The notes beneath the pieces are model-generated. The model ran no database searches and had not been told where the DNA came from. It saw only the letters and a list, made by a program, of their open reading frames with translations. This document shows, one piece after another, positions 17,259-24,969 of a stretch of DNA of 64,000 bases. Position 1 is the first letter of the stretch; each line of letters starts with the position of its first letter. The stretch is from Bacteroidales bacterium UBA5226 (lineage in GTDB: Bacteria; Bacteroidota; Bacteroidia; Bacteroidales; UBA932): the NCBI GenBank assembly GCA_002409325.1, contig DHUU01000006.1, forward strand, positions 58,486-122,485, read 5' to 3'. Position numbers and translations under genes: made by a program.

Positions 17259-18503
17259 TTATTCTTTTGTATCGTTTTCAAATTCCGACCTCAGGATGCG
17301 GATCACTTCGGTCACAGTTTCCTCTTCCAGATCGGCACGTTTGACTAATTCGGGTATGGGTATGGCCAGAACGCTCTTTGCTGTGTCACAGCCGATTTGT
17401 TTGAGTGAATCGATGATCCACTGCTCAATTTCATCGTTGAATTCATCTAGCATTACGTCTTCTTCATCTTCGTCCATTTCACGGAACACATCAATTTCAT
17501 AACCTATGAGCATTCCTGCCAGCTTTATATTGGACCCCCCTTTACCAATGGCAAGGGATACTTCATTGGGTTTGAGGTATACTCCTACGCGTTTTGCCTC
17601 TTCATTAATCTTTATGGATGAGATCTTGGCAGGACTCAGAGCCCTTTGTATAAGCAGTTGGGGGTTGGTGGTCCAATTGATGATATCAATATTTTCGTTC
17701 CGTAATTCCCGGACAATCCCGTGGATTCTGGAACCTTTCACACCAACACAGGCACCTACAGGATCAATCCGGTCATCGTAGGATTCAACAGCCACTTTTG
17801 CGCGTTCACCGGGTATGCGTACGATTTTTTTTATGGTGATCAAACCATCATAAATTTCGGGAACATCCTGCTCAAAAAGCCGTTCCAGGAATTTAGGTGA
17901 CGTTCTGGAAAGGGTAATGACCGGTGTGTTATTCCTCATTTCCACACTTGATACAACCGCCCTGACAGTATCTCCCTTACGGAAATAATCGCTTGGGATC
18001 TGCTCCGACTTTGGCAATAAAAGCTCGTTTCCTTCCTCATCCAGCACGAGGACTTCTTTTTTCCAGACCTGGTAGACTTCGCCTACTATAATATCACCAA
18101 CACGTTCCTTGTATTTGGCATACATATTGGCTTTTTCGATATCCATAATCCGCCCGGCCAGATTTTGCCTGAGCGTCAGGATTCCCCTCCTCCCGAATTC
18201 GGAGAGTTTTACCTCTTCTGTGAATGGTTCACCAACCTCGTAGGAGTCATCAATTCTGGACACTTCTTTTAGTGAAATCTGTGTATTAGGGTCTTCTACA
18301 TTCTCAACAACCTCCCTGTTTCTCCAGATCTCAAAATCTCCTTTGTCGATATTGATAATGATATCAAAATTATCTGCATTTCCATACATTTTGGCCAGCT
18401 GTGAACGGAAAACATCTTCCAGAACGCTCATCATAGTAGGGCGGTCAATGTTTTTCAAATCCTTGAATTCGGCAAATGTACTGATCAGATTTAAACCTTC
18501 CAT
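17259..18503 (-). CDS. nusA: Transcription termination/antitermination protein NusA
   Basis: Binds RNA polymerase and modulates pausing, intrinsic termination and antitermination. The start MEGLNLISTFAEFKDLKN (18503) gives 414 residues: an N-terminal polymerase-binding domain (1-125), an S1 domain (about 128-200), two KH domains (about 225-345; GVKGSRIHGIVREL, IGKGGSNIKLAG) and a short acidic C-terminal part. No C-terminal AR1/AR2 repeats of the E. coli kind are present. rimP, usually just upstream in bacteria, is absent: lpxD lies divergently instead. A consensus promoter and a terminator-like hairpin stand in its leader. Confidence 0.96.
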   Translation of the reverse strand: MEGLNLISTFAEFKDLKNIDRPTMMSVLEDVFRSQLAKMYGNADNFDIIINIDKGDFEIWRNREVVENVEDPNTQISLKEVSRIDDSYEVGEPFTEEVKLSEFGRRGILTLRQNLAGRIMDIEKANMYAKYKERVGDIIVGEVYQVWKKEVLVLDEEGNELLLPKSEQIPSDYFRKGDTVRAVVSSVEMRNNTPVITLSRTSPKFLERLFEQDVPEIYDGLITIKKIVRIPGERAKVAVESYDDRIDPVGACVGVKGSRIHGIVRELRNENIDIINWTTNPQLLIQRALSPAKISSIKINEEAKRVGVYLKPNEVSLAIGKGGSNIKLAGMLIGYEIDVFREMDEDEEDVMLDEFNDEIEQWIIDSLKQIGCDTAKSVLAIPIPELVKRADLEEETVTEVIRILRSEFENDTKE

Positions 18504-18527
18504 TTTGGATAATCTTTTGTTTGTAAT

Positions 18528-18551
18528 AAAAAAGAGGACCAAAGTCCTCTT
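18528..18551 (-). terminator. Intrinsic terminator-like hairpin inside the nusA leader
   Basis: On the minus strand, AAGAGGAC pairs perfectly with GTCCTCTT around a TTTG loop and is followed by a run of six T (the first two can also pair). Stem positions are 18544-18551 and 18532-18539. It lies between the predicted nusA promoter (18573-18604) and the nusA ATG (18503). Pointing towards nusA, it would stop transcripts after roughly 40 bases: a candidate attenuator. Confidence 0.7.
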
Positions 18552-18572
18552 GCACGTTTTCCTAATCGGCTG

Positions 18573-18604
18573 CAAATATAAGCATTTTACTGAACCCCGG
18601 CAAA
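18573..18604 (-). promoter_or_regulatory. Predicted promoter of nusA-infB
   Basis: On the minus strand TTTG (18601-18604), 20 bases of spacing, then TATATTTG (18573-18580): both elements and the spacing agree with the Bacteroidetes consensus. The start site is expected near 18566-18570. Confidence 0.7.
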
Positions 18605-18675
18605 TTTATTTCGTAATTTGCATTATTTCATAAATGGAACGAAATTTGTTCGGATTTATTAATTCATAAGATAAA

Positions 18676-19665
18676 ATGGAACTGACTGCCGGCATTATTG
18701 CCAATCATCTGAAAGGTGAAGTAGTAGGGAATCCCGATGTTGTAGTTACGGGCATGGCGCGTATTGAACAAGGAAAGCAAGGCACGGCCTGTTTTCTTGC
18801 CAATCCAAAATATGAAAAGTATCTGTATCAGACCAAAGCATCGTTAGTGCTCATCAACAGGGACTTTACCCCGGCCGGGGAAGTATCCGTCACACTGATC
18901 CGGGTAGACAACGCCTACGAATCTGCTGCAGTCCTGCTGGGATTGTTCTCGTCTGAAAAAAAGAAAACAGGATGGGAATTTCCGCACAGCATTTCCCGGA
19001 AAGCTACCATTGGAAGGAAAGTATATATCGGAGCTCACAGTTATATTGGTAAACGCGTGCGCATAGGAAACAGTGCCCAGATCTACCCTCAGGTTTATAT
19101 AGGGGACAATGTAAAGATAGGCAGCGGAACCATTCTATACCCGGGAGTGAAAGTTTACGATGATTGTGTTATTGGTGAACGCTGTATCATTCATGCCAAT
19201 GCGGTGATAGGATCGGATGGGTTTGGATTTGCGCCTACATCAGACGGGAAGTACCGGAAGATACCCCAGACGGGCAATGTAATCATTGAGGACGACGTTG
19301 AGATTGGGGCCAATACGGTCGTTGACCGGGCAACTATGGGGGCAACCATAATCCGGCGTGGTGTCAAGCTGGACAACCTGATTCAGATTGCCCATAATGT
19401 AGAAGTGGGAGAAAACACCGTGATGGCTGCCCAGAGTGGCATAGCCGGCTCTTCCCGCATTGGGGCGAATTGCATGATCGGAGGGCAAGTCGGTATTGTA
19501 GGGCACCTGACGGTCGCTGACGGCACTCAGGTAGGAGCTCAGGCCGGGGTTATCGGCTCTGTCAAACAGGAGGGAAGTGTCTTGTTGGGAATGCCTGCCA
19601 TTGATCACAGCCAGTATATGAGGGCATATGCCCTTTTCAGGAAATCTGGGAAAAAAGATAAATGA
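18676..19665 (+). CDS. lpxD: UDP-3-O-(3-hydroxyacyl)glucosamine N-acyltransferase
   Basis: Third step of lipid A synthesis: adds the N-linked acyl chain. The 329-residue protein has the N-terminal uridine-binding domain (about 1-100, AGIIANHLKGEVVG, GTACFLANPKYEKYL) and then a long left-handed beta helix of hexapeptide repeats (about 105-300). The catalytic His is in QIAHNVEVG (His240). It overlaps lpxC by ATGA (19662-19665) and starts a rightward lpxD-lpxC-lpxA-wbqC-type group. No clear -7 box was found in the 172-base gap to nusA. Confidence 0.95.
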   Translation: MELTAGIIANHLKGEVVGNPDVVVTGMARIEQGKQGTACFLANPKYEKYLYQTKASLVLINRDFTPAGEVSVTLIRVDNAYESAAVLLGLFSSEKKKTGWEFPHSISRKATIGRKVYIGAHSYIGKRVRIGNSAQIYPQVYIGDNVKIGSGTILYPGVKVYDDCVIGERCIIHANAVIGSDGFGFAPTSDGKYRKIPQTGNVIIEDDVEIGANTVVDRATMGATIIRRGVKLDNLIQIAHNVEVGENTVMAAQSGIAGSSRIGANCMIGGQVGIVGHLTVADGTQVGAQAGVIGSVKQEGSVLLGMPAIDHSQYMRAYALFRKSGKKDK

Positions 19666-20582
19666 AGGAACAGACGATTTCCGGCGAAATCCGCTTTACA
19701 GGAGTGGGCTTACATTCAGGGACCATTAATGAAATGATCCTTTGCCCGGCCCCGGAAGGATTCGGCATCCGTTTTCAGAGAACGGATATTGCGGGAGAGC
19801 CGGTTATGGAAGCTCTGGCAGATCATGTTGCCAAGACAGAAAGAAGCACGGTTTTAGTACGGGACCAGATGAGGGTGGGTACTCCGGAGCACCTCCTGGC
19901 AGCCTTTTTCGGCATGGGTGTTGACAATGTTCTGGTAAAACTGAATGGACCGGAGGTCCCCATCCTGGACGGGAGTGCATATCCTTTTGCATCCGCGATA
20001 AAGGATACGGGAGTCCGGGAGCAGAGGGCCGAAAGATTTTGCTATAACCTACAGAATCCGGTATATTTTTCAGACAAGAACTCCGGCACAATGGTTGAGG
20101 TGGTCCCGGCCGATTCTTTTTCTGCCCGGGTGATCCTGGATTTCGATTCAGGGGTACTTGGCAAGCAGGAATTTGTTTATGACCAGGAAAGGGATTTTCT
20201 TGAAGACATTGCGCGCAGCCGTACGTTTGTATTCCTGCATGAAGTGCTGCCTCTTTTAAAAAAAGGGTTGATCAGGGGAGGGGACATGGACAATGCACTG
20301 GTTATAGCAGATAAGGATCTGAATGAAGAAGACCTCGCCCTGTTACGAACAATCTTCAATAAGCCGGGATTAAAACTTCATCAGGGCTACCTGAACAACT
20401 CGGAATTGTATTTTTCCAATGAATGTGCCAGGCATAAAATGATGGACCTGCTGGGAGATCTTTTATTAGCAGGAAGGCGTTTTAATGCCTCTGTAACAGC
20501 TTATAAACCAGGGCATGCAGCCAATACTGCGGTTGCCCTGATGATTAATTATCAAATGAAAAAGAACAGTTATGATACATAA
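19662..20582 (+). CDS. lpxC: UDP-3-O-acyl-N-acetylglucosamine deacetylase, not fused to FabZ
   Basis: Zinc-dependent deacetylase, the committed step of lipid A synthesis. Metal and catalytic motifs are visible: GTPEHLLAAFFG with His77, GLIRGGDMDNALV, ARHKMMDLLGDLLLAG with His258 and Asp262, and YKPGHAANTAVA near the end. At 306 residues it is a stand-alone LpxC. In most Bacteroidetes I know, LpxC is fused to FabZ in a protein of about 460 residues. Here the frame stops after LpxC and lpxA starts 11 bases before that stop, so no FabZ domain or remnant fits. The sequence also looks divergent from the Bacteroides enzyme. Confidence 0.94.
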   Translation: MKEQTISGEIRFTGVGLHSGTINEMILCPAPEGFGIRFQRTDIAGEPVMEALADHVAKTERSTVLVRDQMRVGTPEHLLAAFFGMGVDNVLVKLNGPEVPILDGSAYPFASAIKDTGVREQRAERFCYNLQNPVYFSDKNSGTMVEVVPADSFSARVILDFDSGVLGKQEFVYDQERDFLEDIARSRTFVFLHEVLPLLKKGLIRGGDMDNALVIADKDLNEEDLALLRTIFNKPGLKLHQGYLNNSELYFSNECARHKMMDLLGDLLLAGRRFNASVTAYKPGHAANTAVALMINYQMKKNSYDT

Positions 20583-21372
20583 ACTCAGTGTTATTCACCA
20601 AAAAGCCATCCTGGGGAAAAACGTAGAAGTAGGTCCTTTTACTTCCATAGCACAACATGTAGACATTGGCCCGGGGAGTGTTATCGGGCCCAATGTGACC
20701 ATTATGGATTACGTACGCATAGGGGCCAATTGCAGGGTGTTCCCCGGGGCTGTGATAGGGGCTATACCCCAGGATCTTAAATTTGCGGGAGAAGTGTCTT
20801 CTGTAGAAATAGGGAATAATGTGACAATCCGCGAATATGCGACCATCAACCGCGGAACGGCGGCAAGTCATATAGGCGTGACTAAGGTAGATGATAACTG
20901 TTTGATCATGAGCTACGTACACATAGCTCATGATTGTCATATCAAAAACAATGTTATACTTACTTCCTATGTCGGACTGGCAGGGGAGACCCAGATTGAT
21001 GAGTATGCCATCATTGGCGGGGCCTCGGCGGCCCACCAGTTTACACGCATAGGAGCCCATGCCATGATATCAGGTGGTTCCATGATAGGCAAGGATGTGC
21101 CGCCTTATGTGCTGGCAGGCAGGCGTCCGCTCTGCTACGGAGGCATAAACATCATTGGCTTGCGTCGCAGGGGCTTTACCTCTGAACAAATTGAAAGGAT
21201 ACACGATATTTATCGCATCATATACCAGGTTGGATTGAATATCAATGATGCCTGCCGCAAAGTAGAAGAAGTTCTGGACGTGTCGGAAGAAAGGAATATC
21301 ATCCTGTCATTCATCAGGGCTTCACAAAGGGGTATTATTCCATACAAAACCAAATTCATGGAAGAAGAATGA
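20572..21372 (+). CDS. lpxA: UDP-N-acetylglucosamine acyltransferase
   Basis: First acylation of lipid A synthesis, using 3-hydroxyacyl-ACP. Its 266 residues are the expected length: about ten hexapeptide-repeat coils (residues 1-190) and a C-terminal helical domain (LRRRGFTSEQIERIHDIYR). The catalytic histidine region is YVHIAHDCHIKN, near residue 120. It overlaps lpxC by 11 bases and is followed after four bases by the WbqC-like gene. The order lpxD-lpxC-lpxA is the usual Bacteroidetes one apart from the missing FabZ part. Confidence 0.95.
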   Translation: MIHKLSVIHQKAILGKNVEVGPFTSIAQHVDIGPGSVIGPNVTIMDYVRIGANCRVFPGAVIGAIPQDLKFAGEVSSVEIGNNVTIREYATINRGTAASHIGVTKVDDNCLIMSYVHIAHDCHIKNNVILTSYVGLAGETQIDEYAIIGGASAAHQFTRIGAHAMISGGSMIGKDVPPYVLAGRRPLCYGGINIIGLRRRGFTSEQIERIHDIYRIIYQVGLNINDACRKVEEVLDVSEERNIILSFIRASQRGIIPYKTKFMEEE

Positions 21373-21376
21373 CAGC

Positions 21377-22000
21377 ATGAAGGCCATTTTTACAACAGCA
21401 TACTGGCCTCCTGTAGCTTGTTTTGCTGCAATATTTCCAGACGGAGAATGGGTGCTGGAACAACACGAACATTATCAGAAACAAACTATTCGAAACCGCT
21501 GCTCCATATGCGGTGCCAACGGGCCTCAGTGGCTTATCATTCCAGTAATACGCAAACATGGATTGAAGACACCCATACGCGAGGTCATGCTTGATCTGTC
21601 CAGGGACTGGCAGCGTGTTCACTGGCTGGCTATAGAATCTGCCTACCGCTCTTCTCCTTATTATGAGTACTACAGGGACGAGATCAGAAAATTTTATACA
21701 ATTAAGAAATCAACCTCTCTGTTTGAATACAACACAGCCATTCTCAGGTGGTGTGCCGACGCATTGGAAACGGACATATCTATTTCATATACAGAGTTAT
21801 ACAATATGTTATATAGCGAGAATGATTTTCGTCTCCATTTGCCTGCTTACGAAGCCATCCCGTATTATCAGGTTTTTGCCCGGAAACAAGGCTTTGTCCC
21901 CGGGCAAAGTATTCTGGATCTGCTTATGAATGAAGGTCCTGAAGCCTGGAAGGCTTTAGAAACGAAAACCAACGGTCAACAGCAGCCTCAACTGCGATAA
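21377..22000 (+). CDS. WbqC-like family protein
   Basis: A 207-residue protein matching the WbqC-like family (Pfam PF08889 by recall): the N-terminus begins with the family-type TTAYWPPVACFAAIF, followed by HYQKQTIRNRC, LIIPVI and SRDWQRVHWLAIESAYRSSPYYEYY. WbqC was first seen in O-antigen clusters and its biochemical role is unsettled. Here it follows lpxA by four bases, so a link to LPS assembly is plausible. The 3' end overlaps the convergent outer-membrane protein gene by 45 bases. Confidence 0.82.
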   Translation: MKAIFTTAYWPPVACFAAIFPDGEWVLEQHEHYQKQTIRNRCSICGANGPQWLIIPVIRKHGLKTPIREVMLDLSRDWQRVHWLAIESAYRSSPYYEYYRDEIRKFYTIKKSTSLFEYNTAILRWCADALETDISISYTELYNMLYSENDFRLHLPAYEAIPYYQVFARKQGFVPGQSILDLLMNEGPEAWKALETKTNGQQQPQLR

Positions 22001-23485
22001 GGTATTGAGTCCGGGTATTCCGGGACTCCCGCTATCATATAATGAAAAGCCTTCACTTTCTTTCAGGCGGTATGATACGCCCAGGTCTGTATAAAATTGA
22101 TTACCACGCAGGCCCAGTCCGCCGGAAACCACTTGTGTAGCTTCATAACTGCGTTCGGGAGCTCCGTAATAACTGTACCCGCCCCTTATTGCAAGACGGG
22201 AAATGCGTATCTCGGCACCGGCACGAAAATTATGAGCATATTGAAAACCAAACTCTTCTGATCCGTAGCGAATGGCTTCATTGTCCTGTTCAAAGGCCCA
22301 TTTGTCATATTTATCTGACATTTTCATGGTCCTGTAATCTGCCCCTTCATAGTCAAAACTTATCAGGCCCACTTTTCCAAGGATAAAAGCTGTTCCTGCA
22401 CTGAAACGCCAGGGGGTGCGTACTTTATAGGAATAGGAACCGACCGGGCTGCTGGCGTTTTTTTGCTGGTCCAGAAAATCAGCCGTCATGTGTTCCTGCC
22501 ATTCGTCGGTCAGGGATGTCCAGGTAGGGGTAGCGACACTTATCCCAAGCCTCCAGTTGAAACCAGGCAGGCTCACCGGTACGGCAATGATCCCCAGATT
22601 CATATTGAAACCAAGACCGGTAGTGGTCTGATCATAGGTGTGGGAAAAATCTGTATACCATGTCTGGAATGCTTCAGGGTCCTGAGCTGTTTCTGTGAAT
22701 TTTTCAAATGTTCTGTAGTAAATATTTCTGAAATTCAGGCTGTAACCAACAAAAAAGCGGTTACTGATATTGGCCCCCATATTCAGGGTGTATTCACCCA
22801 TGCTTCCTCTGGATTCCCTCGTAAAACGCTGGTCAAGGGGACCCCCTACAACAATATCTTCTCCATAGAGATTTTCAGGAGCAGCAATGTACTGATCGTG
22901 TGTCCCGGGAAGAGTGTCCAGCAGGTAGGTGTTCCAGGCCAGAACGGATCTCCAGGATGCTCTTGAATCGTAATATGGATTGTAGTTGTCACCATGCTCA
23001 AGATCTGAATAGACGATACCGTTAGTCATGGTAGCAACCGGGGTGAGCCAGCTGGATTCAGAATTATTACGGCGAACGGAGGTGCGCGTTGTGAAATCCT
23101 GAACTTTATTGTAACCGGCCGAGAAAGAAAGGGATACCAGCCCCGTGTTGTTTGAGGTATTCCAAGATCCGGTGTATCCAAGGTTGGATATACCCGGACG
23201 GGTGTAACGGTCATTGGTCCTCTGGGTAAAGTAATTCACTTCTGAAAACTTTGTAACCAGAGAAGGGGTAATGGAAATTTCAGAATAGGGATACATGGCA
23301 GAAGCGGCAGGATTCAGGGTTATGGAACCAAAATCACCACCAAGTGCCGTTACGGCATTGCCCAGTGCAAGAGAACGGGCGGTACCCTGGTAATTAATCT
23401 GGGAATAGCGCAAGGCATCCCAGGCATTTTGTCCTGCAAGGGTAAAGGGAAGCACAAAAGCGATCAGAAATAAGAGCTTTTTCAT
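21956..23485 (-). CDS. OmpP1/FadL-type outer membrane channel
   Basis: A 509-residue beta-barrel protein with signal peptide MKKLLFLIAFVLPFTLAGQ and, right after it, the FadL/OmpP1 N-terminal pattern (YQGTARSLALGNAVTALGG, GSITLNPAASAMYP). Many alternating Tyr/Phe strands end in a terminal aromatic (VGFRF), the outer-membrane sorting signal. FadL relatives transport hydrophobic compounds; the substrate here is unknown. It follows a surface-lipoprotein-like gene by 35 bases on the same strand and probably shares its promoter. Confidence 0.85.
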   Translation of the reverse strand: MKKLLFLIAFVLPFTLAGQNAWDALRYSQINYQGTARSLALGNAVTALGGDFGSITLNPAASAMYPYSEISITPSLVTKFSEVNYFTQRTNDRYTRPGISNLGYTGSWNTSNNTGLVSLSFSAGYNKVQDFTTRTSVRRNNSESSWLTPVATMTNGIVYSDLEHGDNYNPYYDSRASWRSVLAWNTYLLDTLPGTHDQYIAAPENLYGEDIVVGGPLDQRFTRESRGSMGEYTLNMGANISNRFFVGYSLNFRNIYYRTFEKFTETAQDPEAFQTWYTDFSHTYDQTTTGLGFNMNLGIIAVPVSLPGFNWRLGISVATPTWTSLTDEWQEHMTADFLDQQKNASSPVGSYSYKVRTPWRFSAGTAFILGKVGLISFDYEGADYRTMKMSDKYDKWAFEQDNEAIRYGSEEFGFQYAHNFRAGAEIRISRLAIRGGYSYYGAPERSYEATQVVSGGLGLRGNQFYTDLGVSYRLKESEGFSLYDSGSPGIPGLNTLSQLRLLLTVGFRF

Positions 23486-23520
23486 TGTTTTGGGATCATA
23501 TATGTTAAATCATGTACCGG

Positions 23521-24861
23521 TTATCTGCGGTATGAGCCGCCGGAACCGGAGCGTGAGGCACCACCGCCTCCGCCGGTACTGCCCGAACTGCTGCTCCTGG
23601 AAGAGCCGGAACTTACGGAACTGCCCATGCTGCTGCTTCTGGAAGAAGAAGAGGAGGAACTGCTCCTGTTAGTAGAGCTGGAACCGCTGTTGTAGCTTCC
23701 GGTTGAACGACTGCCTGAAGTGCTGCCCGAAGAGGAGCGGACAGAACGAGAGCTTCCGGCATTTTCGGAATTTACGGTAGCAGAAGGTCTCTGAGTGCCC
23801 CTGTAAAAACTACGGCTGTTGCCCGGGTTGGTAGTTGTGCCAGACGATTCTGAGCGGGTATTCTCACGGTTTTCCTGTGACAGATTGGACGACCTGCGGT
23901 AGAAAGTGTTTTCGCTACGGGCTCCCTCTGTACGAGCTCTTGCTGTGGAGGCAGGGTCCCTGTATACGGCAGAAGAACCTGTGGTCCCGGTCACCCTTCT
24001 GTAATTGGTGGTACCGCTTTCTGATGTGATTTCATTTTTGTTGTCAACCTTATTGTCCACGATGTCTCTTGTCCTCTGAGCCCTGTTTCCCGAGACCTGT
24101 TCTATCTTTGGATTGGTCCTGGTGTAGGAACCTCCCGAACGGATTGAGCTGGCAGATACAGAGCCGGGTGCGCTCCGGCCTAAATCCTGCCTACGGTCAT
24201 TTCTGTATTCACTCCGGTTGTCTCTGCGATCCGTATTGTTGTGGTAATAATGATGGCCATAGGGATACATGCCCCATATTCCCGAGTATGACCACATGTT
24301 ATACCATGAAGGATAGTACCAGTAGTTGTAGGACCAGTCATAATACCAGAAATCCCTATACCAGGTACGCGGGTACCAATACCAGTAGTCCCAGTAAGAC
24401 ATGGGCATGTACCCGTACCTGTATCTGTTCCAGGCGCCATACCAGGGGTAATCAAAGAATGGATTGTTCCACCAGTTGCTGTAATCAAAGCTCATATTGA
24501 TGGTTAGGGAAAAACTGTCATCCGGCTCATCGCTAAACATCTCCAGCTTGCGTTCATAGGAATCGTCCTGGGAGTTCATGACAAGATACGTTGTTCCAGG
24601 CTCAACATCAATGTTGGCAACACCCTGGGGATCTGTGTACACGGTCTCGACTTTACCCCCTTCCCTTTCGGTCTTTATGATCGTTTGGTTAATCAACGCT
24701 TCTGCCTCCTGGGCATTAGCAAGCATGTGAACACGGGCCGTAACGTCCGGCCTGAAGTAGGTAGCATCGTCATACCTGGAGGATGCTACTTGATATCCTG
24801 ATCCGCAAGAAACTGCAAACAGTCCGGTGATCAGCATCAGATAGGGAAAAAACCTTTTCAT
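23521..24861 (-). CDS. Lipoprotein with Trp/Tyr-rich middle and Ser/Arg-rich tail
   Basis: 446 residues. Lipoprotein signal MKRFFPYLMLITGLFAVSC. Residues ~20-125 form a probable folded domain with beta-type composition. A stretch of about 80 residues (roughly 130-210) is extraordinarily aromatic: about 37 Trp or Tyr, in runs such as YWYWYPRTWYRDFWYYDW. The last ~230 residues are Ser-, Arg-, Asn- and Gly-rich, of low complexity and probably disordered, ending in a Ser/Gly tail. Similar proteins occur in Bacteroidetes, but no function is known to me. A consensus promoter (24909-24939) precedes it, divergent from proS; the OmpP1-like gene follows. Confidence 0.8.
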   Translation of the reverse strand: MKRFFPYLMLITGLFAVSCGSGYQVASSRYDDATYFRPDVTARVHMLANAQEAEALINQTIIKTEREGGKVETVYTDPQGVANIDVEPGTTYLVMNSQDDSYERKLEMFSDEPDDSFSLTINMSFDYSNWWNNPFFDYPWYGAWNRYRYGYMPMSYWDYWYWYPRTWYRDFWYYDWSYNYWYYPSWYNMWSYSGIWGMYPYGHHYYHNNTDRRDNRSEYRNDRRQDLGRSAPGSVSASSIRSGGSYTRTNPKIEQVSGNRAQRTRDIVDNKVDNKNEITSESGTTNYRRVTGTTGSSAVYRDPASTARARTEGARSENTFYRRSSNLSQENRENTRSESSGTTTNPGNSRSFYRGTQRPSATVNSENAGSSRSVRSSSGSTSGSRSTGSYNSGSSSTNRSSSSSSSSRSSSMGSSVSSGSSRSSSSGSTGGGGGASRSGSGGSYRR

Positions 24862-24897
24862 TTTGCACCTCCTAATTTTTTATTGTGGCAAATTATG

Positions 24898-24905
24898 TAC
24901 TTTTG
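24898..24905 (+). promoter_or_regulatory. Predicted -7 box of proS
   Basis: TACTTTTG, matching TAnnTTTG, 64 bases upstream of the proS ATG. No convincing -33 element. It lies 3 bases from the divergent lipoprotein -7 box, so the two promoters must share or compete for the site. Confidence 0.5.
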
Positions 24906-24908
24906 CAC

Positions 24909-24939
24909 CAAATATACAAAAAAACAAAAATATAACAAA
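24909..24939 (-). promoter_or_regulatory. Predicted promoter of the lipoprotein-OmpP1 group
   Basis: On the minus strand TTTG (24936-24939), 19 bases of spacing, then TATATTTG (24909-24916). Leader of about 45 bases before the lipoprotein start. Confidence 0.6.
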
Positions 24940-24969
24940 CAAATTTTGTACCAATAAAAGCAAGGTGGC

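Noticed and set aside
18504..18575. In-frame extension of nusA (24 codons starting at TTG 18575), or a leader peptide across the hairpin
   Set aside because: The TTG lies inside the predicted -7 box and the stretch encodes the terminator hairpin; the NusA family begins at MEGLNLI.
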